Positions 37,508 to 46,968 are shown, counted from the stretch's first letter. The stretch: 64,000 nucleotides of DNA from Sporosarcina sp. P33 (GCF_002077155.1 NZ_CP015027.1:124001-188000), one strand, 5' to 3'. The notes: generated by a model from the letters alone, not told the origin. A program made the numbers and translations.

Positions 37508-39505
37508 ATGAATTATGATTTGCTGTTGAATGATAATACTGATGAATTGACTGATCATGTAAACATTGCCAAAAAAATCGACCGCTTCCAGGTAATCGTC
37601 ATGTACGATCGCCAGCCTAATTTCTTTGATTACAACTATTTAATGAACTTCCCAAGTAAAAAAGTCCGAAATAAAATTGATACAAACCGAATTTTTCCCA
37701 GAGTCAAAAACGAAACATTTATTGTCAGGCAGAAAAACTATGAGGAAAATATTCAATTGTTTTTTAAATTGCGCTTGAACGCCAGATACGAACTGCTGGC
37801 AAAAGTAACTGAATTTATGACAGCAAAGTTCTTCAGAACGTATGAAAGTCATCTGACACCGCTGCTCGAAAATAAGCCGACGCTGAAATGGGAAATAATC
37901 AATAAGTTATACCGCAAGTATGAAACTATGCTGAGTTCACATGCCCGGCTTAACGAAGAAAAAGCCTGGAGTGTGTTCAGCACGTGGTATAGAACGTATC
38001 TGCTGAATCATACGGTAAATCAACTGTTATCAGAACACGGTTACGGCAAGCTGAATGCCATGGATAGAGAAGAGCTGAACCTTTTGTTTTTGGAAAAACT
38101 GAATGCCAGCTTTGCTTCCGATGACAGCTTCCTGAATGCATTCACAGCAGATGTCAATCTGTATATTGAAAAAATGGTGTCTGAAATTCTTGCGCTGTTT
38201 GAATTAGAGAAAGACTCCATGGAACAAATTAATGAATTATTCGGTGATGGAGCCCGTTTAGCTGACCATCAATCGGTAGAAACTGAAGCAAAATCCAATC
38301 ACCTCACCGTCATGAGCAATGCTCTTTATCAATTCGTAACGGAAGCGATCTCCAACCAAAAGTTTCAATGCGCATCGGATGAGTGGCCGCAGGCATCAAT
38401 TCAAAATGCGACGCTGTCAGGCTCGGTATATTTGATGCCGCCGGATAAGGAAAAAAACGCAGGCAGTTTGGCAAAAGCACAAGAGTATGCCGCAAGTCTG
38501 ACAGAATTTGATGTGGATGTACTGGACTCGCTATGCCATATGTATTTGGCGCAGTCGCAAACAGACGGCCGCACAGAAATTCGTCTGGATGATTTACTGA
38601 AAATCCGGGGATTGAAAACAAAATTGGGCGGAACAGGCCGGCGCGGAGGTTATGAAAGAGAACAGCGCATCCGTCTATTGAAAGCGCTTTCTGTTATTCA
38701 GTATGTATGGATTGAAATGGACAGCGTACGGATCTACGAACAAGGAAAACCCGTCAGCAAACGTATGGAAGGGCGCGTATTCGAATTTTTTCATGAGGAT
38801 GGCAGCCCGTATCTATTTACAGCTGAAACGATACCTGACACTATCTATATGGCAATTGGCGATGTATTTGATCATTTTTTACAAGGATCGGCAAGACAAG
38901 TAAAATTATTGCCGAATCAGGCAATTGAATTTAATCCGCACCAACAGAAATGGGAAAAGAAGCTGATCCGCTATATCAGCTGGCGCTGGCGAACCCAGGC
39001 ACGCAATGCCGGCTATCTGCAGCCGCATAAAGTCAGTACGCTACTTGAAAAAATTGGCGTACAGGCGGATTCGCAGACACCTTCACGCATTCGAGACCGC
39101 TTCGAAAAAGCCCTTGATTCATTGGAAGACGAAGGGATTATTACGTTTTGGCAATACAACCAATGGAATGAAGAGAGCATGACGAAGAAAGGATGGCTGC
39201 GGATCTGGCTGGAGACGACCATTATCATCGCACCGCCTGACGAAATTATCAGCTATTATCAGCCGATTGAGCGAAAAAAGGCCGGCACGGCACGCCTTAC
39301 GCCGGCAGCAGGGAAGGATGAGACTGACAGAGAGATTGGAGCCAAATTTAAAAAGAAGCGCCGGCAGCTCGGATACACATTGGAGGATGTGTCTGTTCAA
39401 TTGAACATCTCCACGTCCTATATAAGCAATATCGAAAGAGGCGCATCAAAACCGTCGAAGAATATCTATCAGCGCATGCAGAATTGGTTAGAATGTAATG
39501 AATGA
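37508..39505 (+). CDS. Large unrecognised protein with C-terminal XRE domain
   Basis: A 665-residue protein whose family I do not know. The N-terminal 250 residues are helical and charged. Residues about 335-570 contain conserved-looking blocks (LGGTGRRGGYEREQRIRLL; KWEKKLIRYISWRWRTQAR; a long winged-helix-like stretch) that remind me of plasmid replication initiators, without certainty. Residues 610-660 are a clear XRE helix-turn-helix (KKKRRQLGYTLEDVSVQLN, then YISNIERG). The start is ATG at 37508 after GGGAGGAATAGG, with TTG 37505 next to it. It lies 190 bases from the dif-like site. A regulator or an initiator relic are both possible. Confidence 0.6.
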   Translation: MNYDLLLNDNTDELTDHVNIAKKIDRFQVIVMYDRQPNFFDYNYLMNFPSKKVRNKIDTNRIFPRVKNETFIVRQKNYEENIQLFFKLRLNARYELLAKVTEFMTAKFFRTYESHLTPLLENKPTLKWEIINKLYRKYETMLSSHARLNEEKAWSVFSTWYRTYLLNHTVNQLLSEHGYGKLNAMDREELNLLFLEKLNASFASDDSFLNAFTADVNLYIEKMVSEILALFELEKDSMEQINELFGDGARLADHQSVETEAKSNHLTVMSNALYQFVTEAISNQKFQCASDEWPQASIQNATLSGSVYLMPPDKEKNAGSLAKAQEYAASLTEFDVDVLDSLCHMYLAQSQTDGRTEIRLDDLLKIRGLKTKLGGTGRRGGYEREQRIRLLKALSVIQYVWIEMDSVRIYEQGKPVSKRMEGRVFEFFHEDGSPYLFTAETIPDTIYMAIGDVFDHFLQGSARQVKLLPNQAIEFNPHQQKWEKKLIRYISWRWRTQARNAGYLQPHKVSTLLEKIGVQADSQTPSRIRDRFEKALDSLEDEGIITFWQYNQWNEESMTKKGWLRIWLETTIIIAPPDEIISYYQPIERKKAGTARLTPAAGKDETDREIGAKFKKKRRQLGYTLEDVSVQLNISTSYISNIERGASKPSKNIYQRMQNWLECNE

Positions 39506-39527
39506 CAGACTGCTGTTCAAAAATCAG

Positions 39528-39568
39528 AAAAAACTGCAGCGATTGGTCAAATTGCAGATCAATCGCTG
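39528..39568 (-). terminator. Probable terminator facing left
   Basis: CAGCGATTG (39537-39545) and CAATCGCTG (39560-39568) form a perfect stem; on the - strand it is followed by CAGTTTTTTC. It could end transcripts of the 39773-40147 gene or simply insulate the XRE gene. Confidence 0.5.
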
Positions 39569-39693
39569 AACTGCAGAACATTCGCTCGTAAAATACGCAA
39601 TAATGTATTATAATCATTCATTGTGTGATTAAGGATAAATCCATGAAAAATCCGATTTTATCTCACTATCTCAAGTATACTTACCACTGATAC

Positions 39694-39729
<36 letters not shown>

Positions 39730-39772
39730 ATACGATCCATACATATTCTATTCTCACCGCAGCCTTCTCGCC

Positions 39773-40147
39773 CTAGCTTTCCAAGCGATTTTTATGATCT
39801 CTTCTTTTAACATCTTCTGTGTTGATAAACCCTGCACTATACTCAATTACATCATTAATAAATAATTTATGATCTTTCGCCAGCTGTTTTACCGATTCCA
39901 GCAATTCCTGGTCATATGTTGTTTTGTACTGAATACGATCTGTCGGCCGCAAATTTTTATCGTATTCAATATTCCCAGCAGCTAATACATTCAGTAATCC
40001 ATTTTCCAATAAATAATTACTGTACGTATTATGTTCTTCTGATAATGCTTCTAATTGCTCCAAAATTTCCTTGCTGATGTTTGTTCGAAATTTAACTCGC
40101 GTTTCATCTGTTGTCTGAATCATTTTCCCGTTCACTAATTTCCACAT
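39773..40147 (-). CDS. Protein with two tandem ribbon-helix-helix-like units
   Basis: A 124-residue protein not recognised as a named family. Two stretches align without gaps: residues about 17-52 (TRVKFRTNISKEILEQLEAL...) and 68-103 (DRIQYKTTYDQELLESVKQL...). Each has the strand-helix-helix spacing of RHH DNA-binding proteins, which normally dimerise through the strand, so this could be a single-chain pseudo-dimer. The start is ATG at 40147 after AAGGAGG. Its immediate upstream neighbour on the same strand begins with fni (40191-41222), so it may be co-transcribed with fni. Confidence 0.6.
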   Translation of the reverse strand: MWKLVNGKMIQTTDETRVKFRTNISKEILEQLEALSEEHNTYSNYLLENGLLNVLAAGNIEYDKNLRPTDRIQYKTTYDQELLESVKQLAKDHKLFINDVIEYSAGFINTEDVKRRDHKNRLES

Positions 40148-40190
40148 TATTATTTCCTCCTTAGTTGTCATAAACCCGCAAATTGTCCAT

Positions 40191-41222
40191 TTACGGGTTT
40201 ATTCTTTGTAATCGATCGGTTTGCTGCAATTCATTAATATTCGCTGAGCCTGTCGCAAACATGGCCATTCGCAATTCGAGCTCTCTAATTTCCATTGACT
40301 GGAAAACCCGTTCAGCTGACACAGTCGCTTCTTCTAAAATAGCCCGGCCAAAACCGACAAAATCTGCGCCTAAGGCAAAACATTTTGCGGCATCTGCGCC
40401 TGTATGGATTCCGCCGCTTGCAATCAGCAGCTTTTCTTTCATATAGGGTTTGACGAGTTGTATAGAATCGGCTGTCGGAATACCCCATTCGCTAAATGCA
40501 TCGGCAGCCTGCTGTTTGATTGGCGTTGTGCGATATTTTTCCACCTGGCTCCATGACGTTCCCCCTGCGCCTGCTGTATCGATGAATGATACCCCGGCAT
40601 CCAGCAGTTTATTAGCGGTAGATCCGTCTATTCCCCACCCTACTTCTTTTACGCCGACAGGTACGCGTAATTCATTGCATAATTTTTCGATCTTCAGCAA
40701 CAAATCGCTGAAATTGGTGTTTCCTTCAGGCTGAATCACTTCCTGCAGAACATTCAAATGAAGAACCAGTGCGTCAGCGCCGGTATAGTCAATAATTTGA
40801 CGGCATTCATCCGCTGAAAATCCGTAATTCAGCTGTACAGCGCCTAAATTTGCGATAATCGGAATGGTCGGGGCATATTTTCTCAACGCAAACGACGGCC
40901 GGAATGCTTCACTTTCTATTAAGGCACGCGTCGAGCCTAATGCAAGTGCCCAGCCTCTGTCTTCCGCAGCAAGCGCCAGGTTCCGGTTAATAGTTTTTGC
41001 GAAATCTGCACCGCCTGTCATCGAACTGACTAAAAACGGCGTTTTACAAGGTTGATCTAAAAATGTTTGCCCGATGTCAATATCATCAAACGGCAGTTCC
41101 GGCAATGCATTATGCAAGAAATGATAATTTTCCAAACCTGTCGTGATCGTATGTCCAGTCACCTGTTCGTCCAGCACAATCTGAATATGCTGTGCTTTCC
41201 GGTCGTTCAATTTCTTGCCCAT
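40191..41222 (-). CDS. fni: Type 2 isopentenyl-diphosphate delta-isomerase
   Basis: A 343-residue FMN-dependent TIM-barrel enzyme that interconverts isopentenyl and dimethylallyl diphosphate. Visible features are the N-terminal RK-x-QHI (substrate binding), SSMTGG, the ANLGA strand, KEVGWG, and the phosphate loop ASGGIHTGAD with GADFVGFGRA. The start is ATG at 41222 (MGKKLNDRK) with TGGAG upstream. Confidence 0.94.
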   Translation of the reverse strand: MGKKLNDRKAQHIQIVLDEQVTGHTITTGLENYHFLHNALPELPFDDIDIGQTFLDQPCKTPFLVSSMTGGADFAKTINRNLALAAEDRGWALALGSTRALIESEAFRPSFALRKYAPTIPIIANLGAVQLNYGFSADECRQIIDYTGADALVLHLNVLQEVIQPEGNTNFSDLLLKIEKLCNELRVPVGVKEVGWGIDGSTANKLLDAGVSFIDTAGAGGTSWSQVEKYRTTPIKQQAADAFSEWGIPTADSIQLVKPYMKEKLLIASGGIHTGADAAKCFALGADFVGFGRAILEEATVSAERVFQSMEIRELELRMAMFATGSANINELQQTDRLQRINP

Positions 41223-41316
41223 GAATTCAGCTCCATTTCGATACATTGCTACCCTTTAGTATGGCGATTTTCTTAGCTAAATACAAGTTATCACCGCGTG
41301 TTGCTGGCTTTTTGAG

Positions 41317-41351
41317 TAAAAGAAAAGCCTCAATTGATGGAATTGGGGCTT
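41317..41351 (-). terminator. Intrinsic terminator of modABC
   Basis: AAGCCCCAATT and AATTGAGGCTT pair on the - strand (41351-41341 with 41335-41325, one G-U) and are followed by TTCTTTTA, just past the modC stop codon. Confidence 0.8.
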
Positions 41352-41359
41352 CGTTCGCA

Positions 41360-42028
41360 TTAATGGGCAGCTACTAATTGCTTTTTCCGCTTTACATCTG
41401 TAATCCGTCCTTCATCCAGATAAATGATCCGGTCGCTAAGGCGTTCTGCTTCCTCGAGATCATGCGTAACGATGATGAATGGAATTTTCCATATACTGTG
41501 AAGTCTCAACAGCTCATCCTGACATTGCTTTCGCGTTTCTTTATCAAGCGCGGACAGCGGCTCATCCAGCAATAAAACAGACGGCCGTGCAGCCAGCGCT
41601 CTCGCCAGGCCGACACGCTGCTTTTCCCCGCCTGATATTTGATGCGGATATTTTTGCAGCAGATGTTCGATCCCCAGCACCTGAAGAAGCTGATGAATTA
41701 TTTCTTTACTATCCTTGCGCAACTTCTTTTGCACACCGTACCAAATGTTTTTTTCCACGGTCATATGAGGAAATAATGCGTAATCCTGAAATAAATAGCC
41801 GATTCGACGATCTCGTGCCAGCATCGGTTTTTCGCCGCTTTGATAAAATACCCGTTCACCAGACAGAATCATCCCATGGTCAGGATGGGAAAGACCGGCA
41901 ATGCTGTTTAAAATCGTCGTCTTTCCCGAACCGGATGGGCCGGCCAATACGAGGATTTCCGCGCACATCTTAAAATCAATTTTCATCTCGTAATGAGCCA
42001 GCTGTTTATGTATTTGCACTTGCAGCAT
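41360..42028 (-). CDS. modC: Molybdate ABC transporter ATPase ModC
   Basis: A 222-residue ABC ATPase: Walker A GPSGSGKTT, Q-loop LFQDYALFPHM, signature ISGGEKQR, Walker B LLLDEPLSALD. It lacks the C-terminal TOBE domain of longer ModC proteins. Context (ModB, ModA) gives the molybdate or tungstate assignment. The start is ATG at 42028 after GGGAGGAA; the upstream ATG at 42046 falls within the modB end. Confidence 0.88.
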   Translation of the reverse strand: MLQVQIHKQLAHYEMKIDFKMCAEILVLAGPSGSGKTTILNSIAGLSHPDHGMILSGERVFYQSGEKPMLARDRRIGYLFQDYALFPHMTVEKNIWYGVQKKLRKDSKEIIHQLLQVLGIEHLLQKYPHQISGGEKQRVGLARALAARPSVLLLDEPLSALDKETRKQCQDELLRLHSIWKIPFIIVTHDLEEAERLSDRIIYLDEGRITDVKRKKQLVAAH

Positions 42029-42045
42029 TTTGATTCCTCCCATCA

Positions 42046-42729
42046 TTAAGTCCTTGTAAACCGTCGAATATTACGTTTGCTCCACCAGTTCACCCATAAA
42101 ATTAAACTGAATCCGAATGTAATGATCATAGCGACCCAAAATGCCGCTTTTTCCATCTGGCCCGACTCTACAGCAAAATAAATCGCCATCGGAATAGTAT
42201 CGGTTTTGCCCGGTATGTATCCCGCAAGCATAAGTGTCGCTCCGAATTCACCAAGCCCCCTGGCAAATGAAAGCACCAATCCTGCCAGTAAGCCTGGCCA
42301 CGCCAACGGAAATACGACTGACCAGAACACGCGCCATTCAGAAGCGCCCATCGTCCGTGCTGCATTCGACAGGCGCTCATCCAGACTTTCAAACGCAGCG
42401 GCGGCACTCTGATACATCAAAGGAAATGATACAACAATCGATGCGATGACTGCGCCAATCCATGTGAAAACAATCTGAAAATCGAACCATTCAAGCAGCC
42501 AGCTGCCAATCCAGCCTTTTTTACCGAATAAAATGAGCAAGCCGAAACCTACAACAGTCGGCGGCAATACTAGAGGCAGTAAAAACAGTGCTTCCAATAT
42601 ACTTTTTCCGAAAAACTCCCGCTTCGCTAACAAATAAGCAATCACAACTCCTGCGACAAACACAAAGAAAGTGGAGATGGCAGCCACTTTCAGCGATAAT
42701 AACAAAGGTGAATAATCCATTCCGGGCAT
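42046..42729 (-). CDS. modB: Molybdate ABC transporter permease ModB
   Basis: A 227-residue permease with five to six helices and the EAA-type loop (LDERLSNAARTMGASEWRVFW). ARGLGEFGATLMLAGYIPG is characteristic of ModB. The start is ATG at 42729 after GGGGGAG. Confidence 0.92.
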   Translation of the reverse strand: MPGMDYSPLLLSLKVAAISTFFVFVAGVVIAYLLAKREFFGKSILEALFLLPLVLPPTVVGFGLLILFGKKGWIGSWLLEWFDFQIVFTWIGAVIASIVVSFPLMYQSAAAAFESLDERLSNAARTMGASEWRVFWSVVFPLAWPGLLAGLVLSFARGLGEFGATLMLAGYIPGKTDTIPMAIYFAVESGQMEKAAFWVAMIITFGFSLILWVNWWSKRNIRRFTRT

Positions 42730-42747
42730 GCCTTCTCCCCCTTATCT

Positions 42748-43569
42748 TTACTTAAATCCGAATTTCTGCAGCGCTTCCTGTCCTTCGTCTCCAGTCAAAT
42801 AATCCAGGAACTGCTGTGCGGCTTCCTGATGCTTTGATTCTGCCACGACTGCACCGGGATAGACAATCGGGGCATGCCATTCAGGTTTGGATTCGGCGAG
42901 TACTTTCACGTCATCTGAAATGAATGCATCACTTGAATATACTGCACCGTAATCAGCATTACCCATTGCTACATATGTCAGTACTTGACGAACATCCGAA
43001 CTGAGAACCAGACTGTCTTGCAAAGGCTGCCACAAATTCAAATGTTCCAATGTTTCTTTTGTATAACGGCCTGCAGGAACGGATTCAGGCTCACCAACCG
43101 CGAAGTGACCGATAGAAGCCGGATCAATCTGTTCAAATGAAGAAATTGTGCTGTCAGAATCTTTGTGTGCGATTAAGACAAGTGTGTTTGATGTGAAATC
43201 TGTCCTGGATCCATTGACAATCAGACCTTTGTCTTCCATAGTATCCATATCCTTTGAACTTGCGGATAAAAACACATCGGATGGTGCGCCGTTTTCAATA
43301 TTGGCAGCCAATTTGCCCGAGCTGCCGAAATTGTAGGTCAAGGTAATTCCTTCATGGTTTTTCTCAAAAGAGTCTTTTAAATCTTCTAATGCATCTGTCA
43401 GACTGGCCGCAGCAGAAATCAATAGCTCGGCTTCTTCTGCCAAGTTGGTTTTGGCCTTGGGGGTTTCCCGATCTGCTCCGTCTATACGTTCGGTCTGCTG
43501 CGAATCAGAGCAGCCGGCCAGCAAAGCCGGCAGTATAATCAGCGCAGAAGCAAATACCCATCGTTTCAC
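42748..43569 (-). CDS. modA: Molybdate-binding lipoprotein ModA
   Basis: A 273-residue lipoprotein (lipobox LLAGC, Cys20) with a type II periplasmic-binding fold. ISAAASLTDAL and NFGSSGKLAANIENGAPSD are the ModA anion-binding loops. The start is GTG at 43569 with GAGGGGGC upstream. Three 10-base direct repeats lie 26-54 bases upstream of the start. Confidence 0.93.
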   Translation of the reverse strand: MKRWVFASALIILPALLAGCSDSQQTERIDGADRETPKAKTNLAEEAELLISAAASLTDALEDLKDSFEKNHEGITLTYNFGSSGKLAANIENGAPSDVFLSASSKDMDTMEDKGLIVNGSRTDFTSNTLVLIAHKDSDSTISSFEQIDPASIGHFAVGEPESVPAGRYTKETLEHLNLWQPLQDSLVLSSDVRQVLTYVAMGNADYGAVYSSDAFISDDVKVLAESKPEWHAPIVYPGAVVAESKHQEAAQQFLDYLTGDEGQEALQKFGFK

Positions 43570-43594
43570 TGTGAATGCCCCCTCTTCACTTTAT

Positions 43595-43628
43595 ATATAA
43601 CTAGATATAACTACATATAACTAGTTAT
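43595..43628. promoter_or_regulatory. Three 10-base iterons between modA and its divergent regulator
   Basis: ATATAACTA occurs at 43595, 43605 and 43615, a 10-base period, and the last copy runs into the palindrome ATAACTAGTTAT (43617-43628). They lie upstream of the modA start and face the divergent regulator gene. The helical phasing fits cooperative binding of a regulator on one face of the DNA. Confidence 0.65.
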
Positions 43629-43726
43629 GTTTTAAAATATCATAATATGCTTTGGAAAAATTGTCAATTTTGCTTTTTTTGATGAAATGACGGAAGATTA
43701 AAGTACGATCATTGGAGGGCTGAAAG

Positions 43727-44677
43727 ATGGCAAATATAAATAATGATATATCCTATACAACAGATGAAATCGCACAATTATTGAAAGTCTCGAAGCTGAC
43801 AGTCTACGATATTATCAAAAAGGGCGAAATCCGGGCATACCGCGTGGGACGGCAAATGCGGGTGGACGCCGTAGACTTGACTGCTTATAAAGAACGTCTG
43901 AAAAGCGGCGGCTCTGCTCCGACAGCGGCAGTTCCGCCGGGCACTTCTGTTTTGACGCCCGCGTCTCCGAGTGATGCGCAACTTATTATCAGCGGACAGG
44001 ATCTGAGTCTCGATATCATTGCAGGCTGCATTGAGGAATCAGGCCTTTACCGGCCGCTTCGCTCTTTTTCGGGAAGTCTCAACAGTCTGGTGAAGATGTA
44101 CCAGGGACAGGCGGATATCGTCAGTACGCATCTGTTTGACGGAGACACTGGCACATATAACTTGCCGTATATTAACCGTCTGCTTACTGGCCGGTCCTAT
44201 CTGGTCATTCATTTGCTCGGCAGGACGGCAGGATTATATGTGCAAAAAGGTAATCCGAAACAACTGACAACATGGGCAGATCTTGGACAGCCCGGCATCC
44301 GGCTTGTAAACCGGGAAATAGGCTCCGGCGCCCGTGTGCTTCTTGACGAGCAGTTGCGCCTCGCCGGCATTTCCTCGTCTTCTGTTTTAGGTTATGAAGA
44401 CGAGGAACAAAACCACATGGCGGTAGCAACACGCGTCGCATCCGGACAGGCAGATGCAGCGATCGGTATCGAAAAAACCGCGCGGCTGATCGATGTTGAT
44501 TTCATCCCGCTGATTCAGGAGCAATATGATCTGGTGTTGATTAAAACAGCCGAAAATGAAAACCTTCGTGAATTACTCATTAGCACATTGAACTCTAAAT
44601 CATTTAAGGAGAAACTGGCTGCAGTCGGCGGCTATGACTTATCGAAAACAGGCATGATCTTATATGAAACACCCTAA
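43727..44677 (+). CDS. One-component regulator: excisionase-type HTH plus ModA-like sensor domain
   Basis: A 316-residue protein with an N-terminal MerR/excisionase-type helix-turn-helix (about 9-60, YTTDEIAQLLKVSKLTVYDI, VGRQMRVD), a Pro/Ser linker (65-85) and a periplasmic-binding-protein-like domain (about 85-310, including LVNREIGSGARVLLDEQL). No signal peptide, so the sensor domain is cytoplasmic. Divergent from modABC, it is probably the molybdate- or tungstate-responsive regulator. The start is ATG at 43727 after GGAGGG. Confidence 0.85.
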   Translation: MANINNDISYTTDEIAQLLKVSKLTVYDIIKKGEIRAYRVGRQMRVDAVDLTAYKERLKSGGSAPTAAVPPGTSVLTPASPSDAQLIISGQDLSLDIIAGCIEESGLYRPLRSFSGSLNSLVKMYQGQADIVSTHLFDGDTGTYNLPYINRLLTGRSYLVIHLLGRTAGLYVQKGNPKQLTTWADLGQPGIRLVNREIGSGARVLLDEQLRLAGISSSSVLGYEDEEQNHMAVATRVASGQADAAIGIEKTARLIDVDFIPLIQEQYDLVLIKTAENENLRELLISTLNSKSFKEKLAAVGGYDLSKTGMILYETP

Positions 44678-44719
44678 AGAGAGCAACCGGCTGCCCCAGC
44701 CTGCAATCCGCTTCCGCAT

Positions 44720-44750
44720 AAAAATAACCCGCCGTCCTTGGCGGGTTATT
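44720..44750 (-). terminator. Intrinsic terminator of the AI-2E-family gene
   Basis: AATAACCCGCC (44723-44733) and GGCGGGTTATT (44740-44750) form an 11-base perfect stem; on the - strand TTTTAT follows. Confidence 0.85.
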
Positions 44751-44763
44751 CTGTATCGTCATA

Positions 44764-45984
44764 CTATTCCTCAACTGTATCCGTATCGTAATACATCTCT
44801 TCATCTGTCTCAAAACGATTATAACGCAATGTGAATAAGTAGAAAACATGGCTGGCGACGACTTTCAGCAGCGCATATGCCGGAATTCCGAGAATCACTC
44901 CCGCTACGCCGAACAATGAACCGGCCGTCAGCAAGACAAAGATAATAGTAATCGGATGGATATGCAGCGACTTGCCCATGATCTGCGGCGAGATGAACTT
45001 CCCTTCCACCACCTGCACAATCGTCCAGACAATCGCCAGCTTTACGAGCATGAAAGGTGATGTGACGATTGCGATGATGACGGCTGGCGTAATTGCAATC
45101 ACGGGACCGAGATACGGAACGATACTTGTGAACATCGCGAGAACGCCGAGCAATAATGCATATTTCATTTTAATAATCAGGAACCCGATCGACACCATAA
45201 TACCGATGGCGATTGCGACCAGAATCTGCCCCTGAATATATGCACTGATTTGCTTATCAGCATCGCGGAAGATGATGGATGCATCGTCCCGCAGACGCGG
45301 CGGCAGCATGCGCAAAATCATCTGGGGCAGCTTTTCGCCGTCTTTCAATAAGTAAAACAGAATGAGCGGCACGGTAAACAGGCTCAGAATGAAACCTGTA
45401 AACGCTGATATGAATGAAGTGACACCCGATGCAATCCCGCCGAGTGTGTCGGTAAAGAATTCACCGATACTGGCAAAACCCGAATCCAAGAAGGTGTTAA
45501 CATTGAAGTTGAATCCTTCATAGACCGGTGCAAATATGGAATTCCGGAAAAACCGGTCTGTATCCAATATAAGCTGCTTGAAATATGACGGAAACTCGTC
45601 AAACAAATTAATGGTCTGCAGCCGCAAGAACGGCAGCACAAGGAAAACGACGAGTGTCAGTAACCCCGCGGTTGCCAGCAGGATGATCAGAATTCCGTAG
45701 ACACGCGGTATTTTCAAGCGTACTTCCAGAAATCTGAGAATTGGACGCATTAAGTAATACAAAATTGTTGCCAATACTACGGGCAGTACAACAGTTGAGA
45801 AAAATACACGAATCGGATAGAAAATAAATGAAACTTGTGTGAAAACTAAAATGATCAATCCAATGAACAATAGACATAGCAGCACAAACAATGTAGATTG
45901 ACCACCAAGGAATCCGACAATCGGTGATGTCGAACGAATCGACCAGAAATCCCGTAAAGAATTCTTTTTCGGTGGCTGCCTCAA
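44764..45984 (-). CDS. AI-2E family transporter
   Basis: A 406-residue membrane protein with about eight helices and the family's PDGEKLP-like loop (LLKDGEKLPQMILR) and GKSLHIHP-x-TI segment (PQIMGKSLHIHPITII). Members export diverse small molecules or act as ion antiporters; the autoinducer-2 name is historical. The start is TTG at 45984 after AAGGGGGAG. The tail is acidic. Confidence 0.88.
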   Translation of the reverse strand: MRQPPKKNSLRDFWSIRSTSPIVGFLGGQSTLFVLLCLLFIGLIILVFTQVSFIFYPIRVFFSTVVLPVVLATILYYLMRPILRFLEVRLKIPRVYGILIILLATAGLLTLVVFLVLPFLRLQTINLFDEFPSYFKQLILDTDRFFRNSIFAPVYEGFNFNVNTFLDSGFASIGEFFTDTLGGIASGVTSFISAFTGFILSLFTVPLILFYLLKDGEKLPQMILRMLPPRLRDDASIIFRDADKQISAYIQGQILVAIAIGIMVSIGFLIIKMKYALLLGVLAMFTSIVPYLGPVIAITPAVIIAIVTSPFMLVKLAIVWTIVQVVEGKFISPQIMGKSLHIHPITIIFVLLTAGSLFGVAGVILGIPAYALLKVVASHVFYLFTLRYNRFETDEEMYYDTDTVEE

Positions 45985-46011
45985 GAATTCACTCCCCCTT
46001 TATTCAACCCG

Positions 46012-46968
46012 TCATGGAGTGGCTAAGAACGAACGGATTGCTTCCCTGTTTTTATCTAAATCGATTTCAATAACGGAACCTGCATGTCTGTATGAAGTAA
46101 ACGAATAGCTGTCCTCTACCGGAATCCGCAAAGACTGAAGATCCAGTTTACGTTTTGCAATGACTGTCAGCACTTTCGTAAGCTCGTCCTTCGAAGTCAG
46201 GTCCGTTTCAATAAAGTTATCAAGTGCGCCTGCAACTTTTGGCGCCTGCATAACGGTCGAGACGCTGAACAGTTCGTCTTTCACCGCCTGAATCACTTCC
46301 TGCTGACGGGCAACGCGGCCGAAATCACCTTCCTCATCCGATCGGAAGCGCGCATAGCCGAGTAATTCTTTGCCGTTCAATCGCTGCACACCCGGTTTTA
46401 GTGTTACGCCGATCTTTTCGGACATTTCTTTTTGTACATTTATTTCCAGTCCTTTTGGAAATGCGATATCCATGATTGATTCAAAGTTATCGAAATCGAC
46501 CACAGCATAATGATGAATCGGAATATTAAACATACCTGAAATGGTTTCTTTGGCTGTCTGGACACCGCCCAAATAATATGCGGTATTCAGTTTATACGAC
46601 TGATAGCCCGGGATTTGTGCGTAAATATCACGCATAAATGAAATCAAATGTGCCGTTCCGGCGGCTTGGTCCCATGACAGCACCATCATTGTATCCGTCC
46701 GGTATTTTCCGGAACCGTCATTATCGATGCCTAGCAATAAATAATTTTCCCTCGTTGGTTCTTGCGGATTCAGCAAATCCCCTTGGAACTCTCCGGGGTC
46801 AATTTTGCTGCCGGCTGTCAATGCCTTGCCTTGCTTATATTGAAAATAACTGTACGCTGCTATCACCATCATAAAAAATATTGCTGCTGTGATAAAAACT
46901 CTGCCAACACGCAATTTACGTCTCTTTCTCTTCCGCTCTGGATGTTGTTCTTCGAAGTGTTCTTCCAT
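46012..46968 (-). CDS. LytR-CpsA-Psr (LCP) family cell-wall ligase
   Basis: A 318-residue protein with a very basic N-terminus, one membrane helix (about 25-45) and an extracytoplasmic LCP domain (TDTMMVLSWD, then MRDIYAQIPGY, then ARFRSDEEGDFGRVARQQEV). LCP enzymes attach wall teichoic acid or other anionic polymers to peptidoglycan. It is 28 bases upstream of the AI-2E-family gene on the same strand, so the two may be co-transcribed. Confidence 0.9.
   Translation of the reverse strand: MEEHFEEQHPERKRKRRKLRVGRVFITAAIFFMMVIAAYSYFQYKQGKALTAGSKIDPGEFQGDLLNPQEPTRENYLLLGIDNDGSGKYRTDTMMVLSWDQAAGTAHLISFMRDIYAQIPGYQSYKLNTAYYLGGVQTAKETISGMFNIPIHHYAVVDFDNFESIMDIAFPKGLEINVQKEMSEKIGVTLKPGVQRLNGKELLGYARFRSDEEGDFGRVARQQEVIQAVKDELFSVSTVMQAPKVAGALDNFIETDLTSKDELTKVLTVIAKRKLDLQSLRIPVEDSYSFTSYRHAGSVIEIDLDKNREAIRSFLATP

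Noticed and set aside
39642..39689. 15-codon frame (MKNPILSHYLKYTYH) beside the dif-like site
   Set aside because: Too short and without a secretion signal or partner receptor; a signalling peptide cannot be supported.
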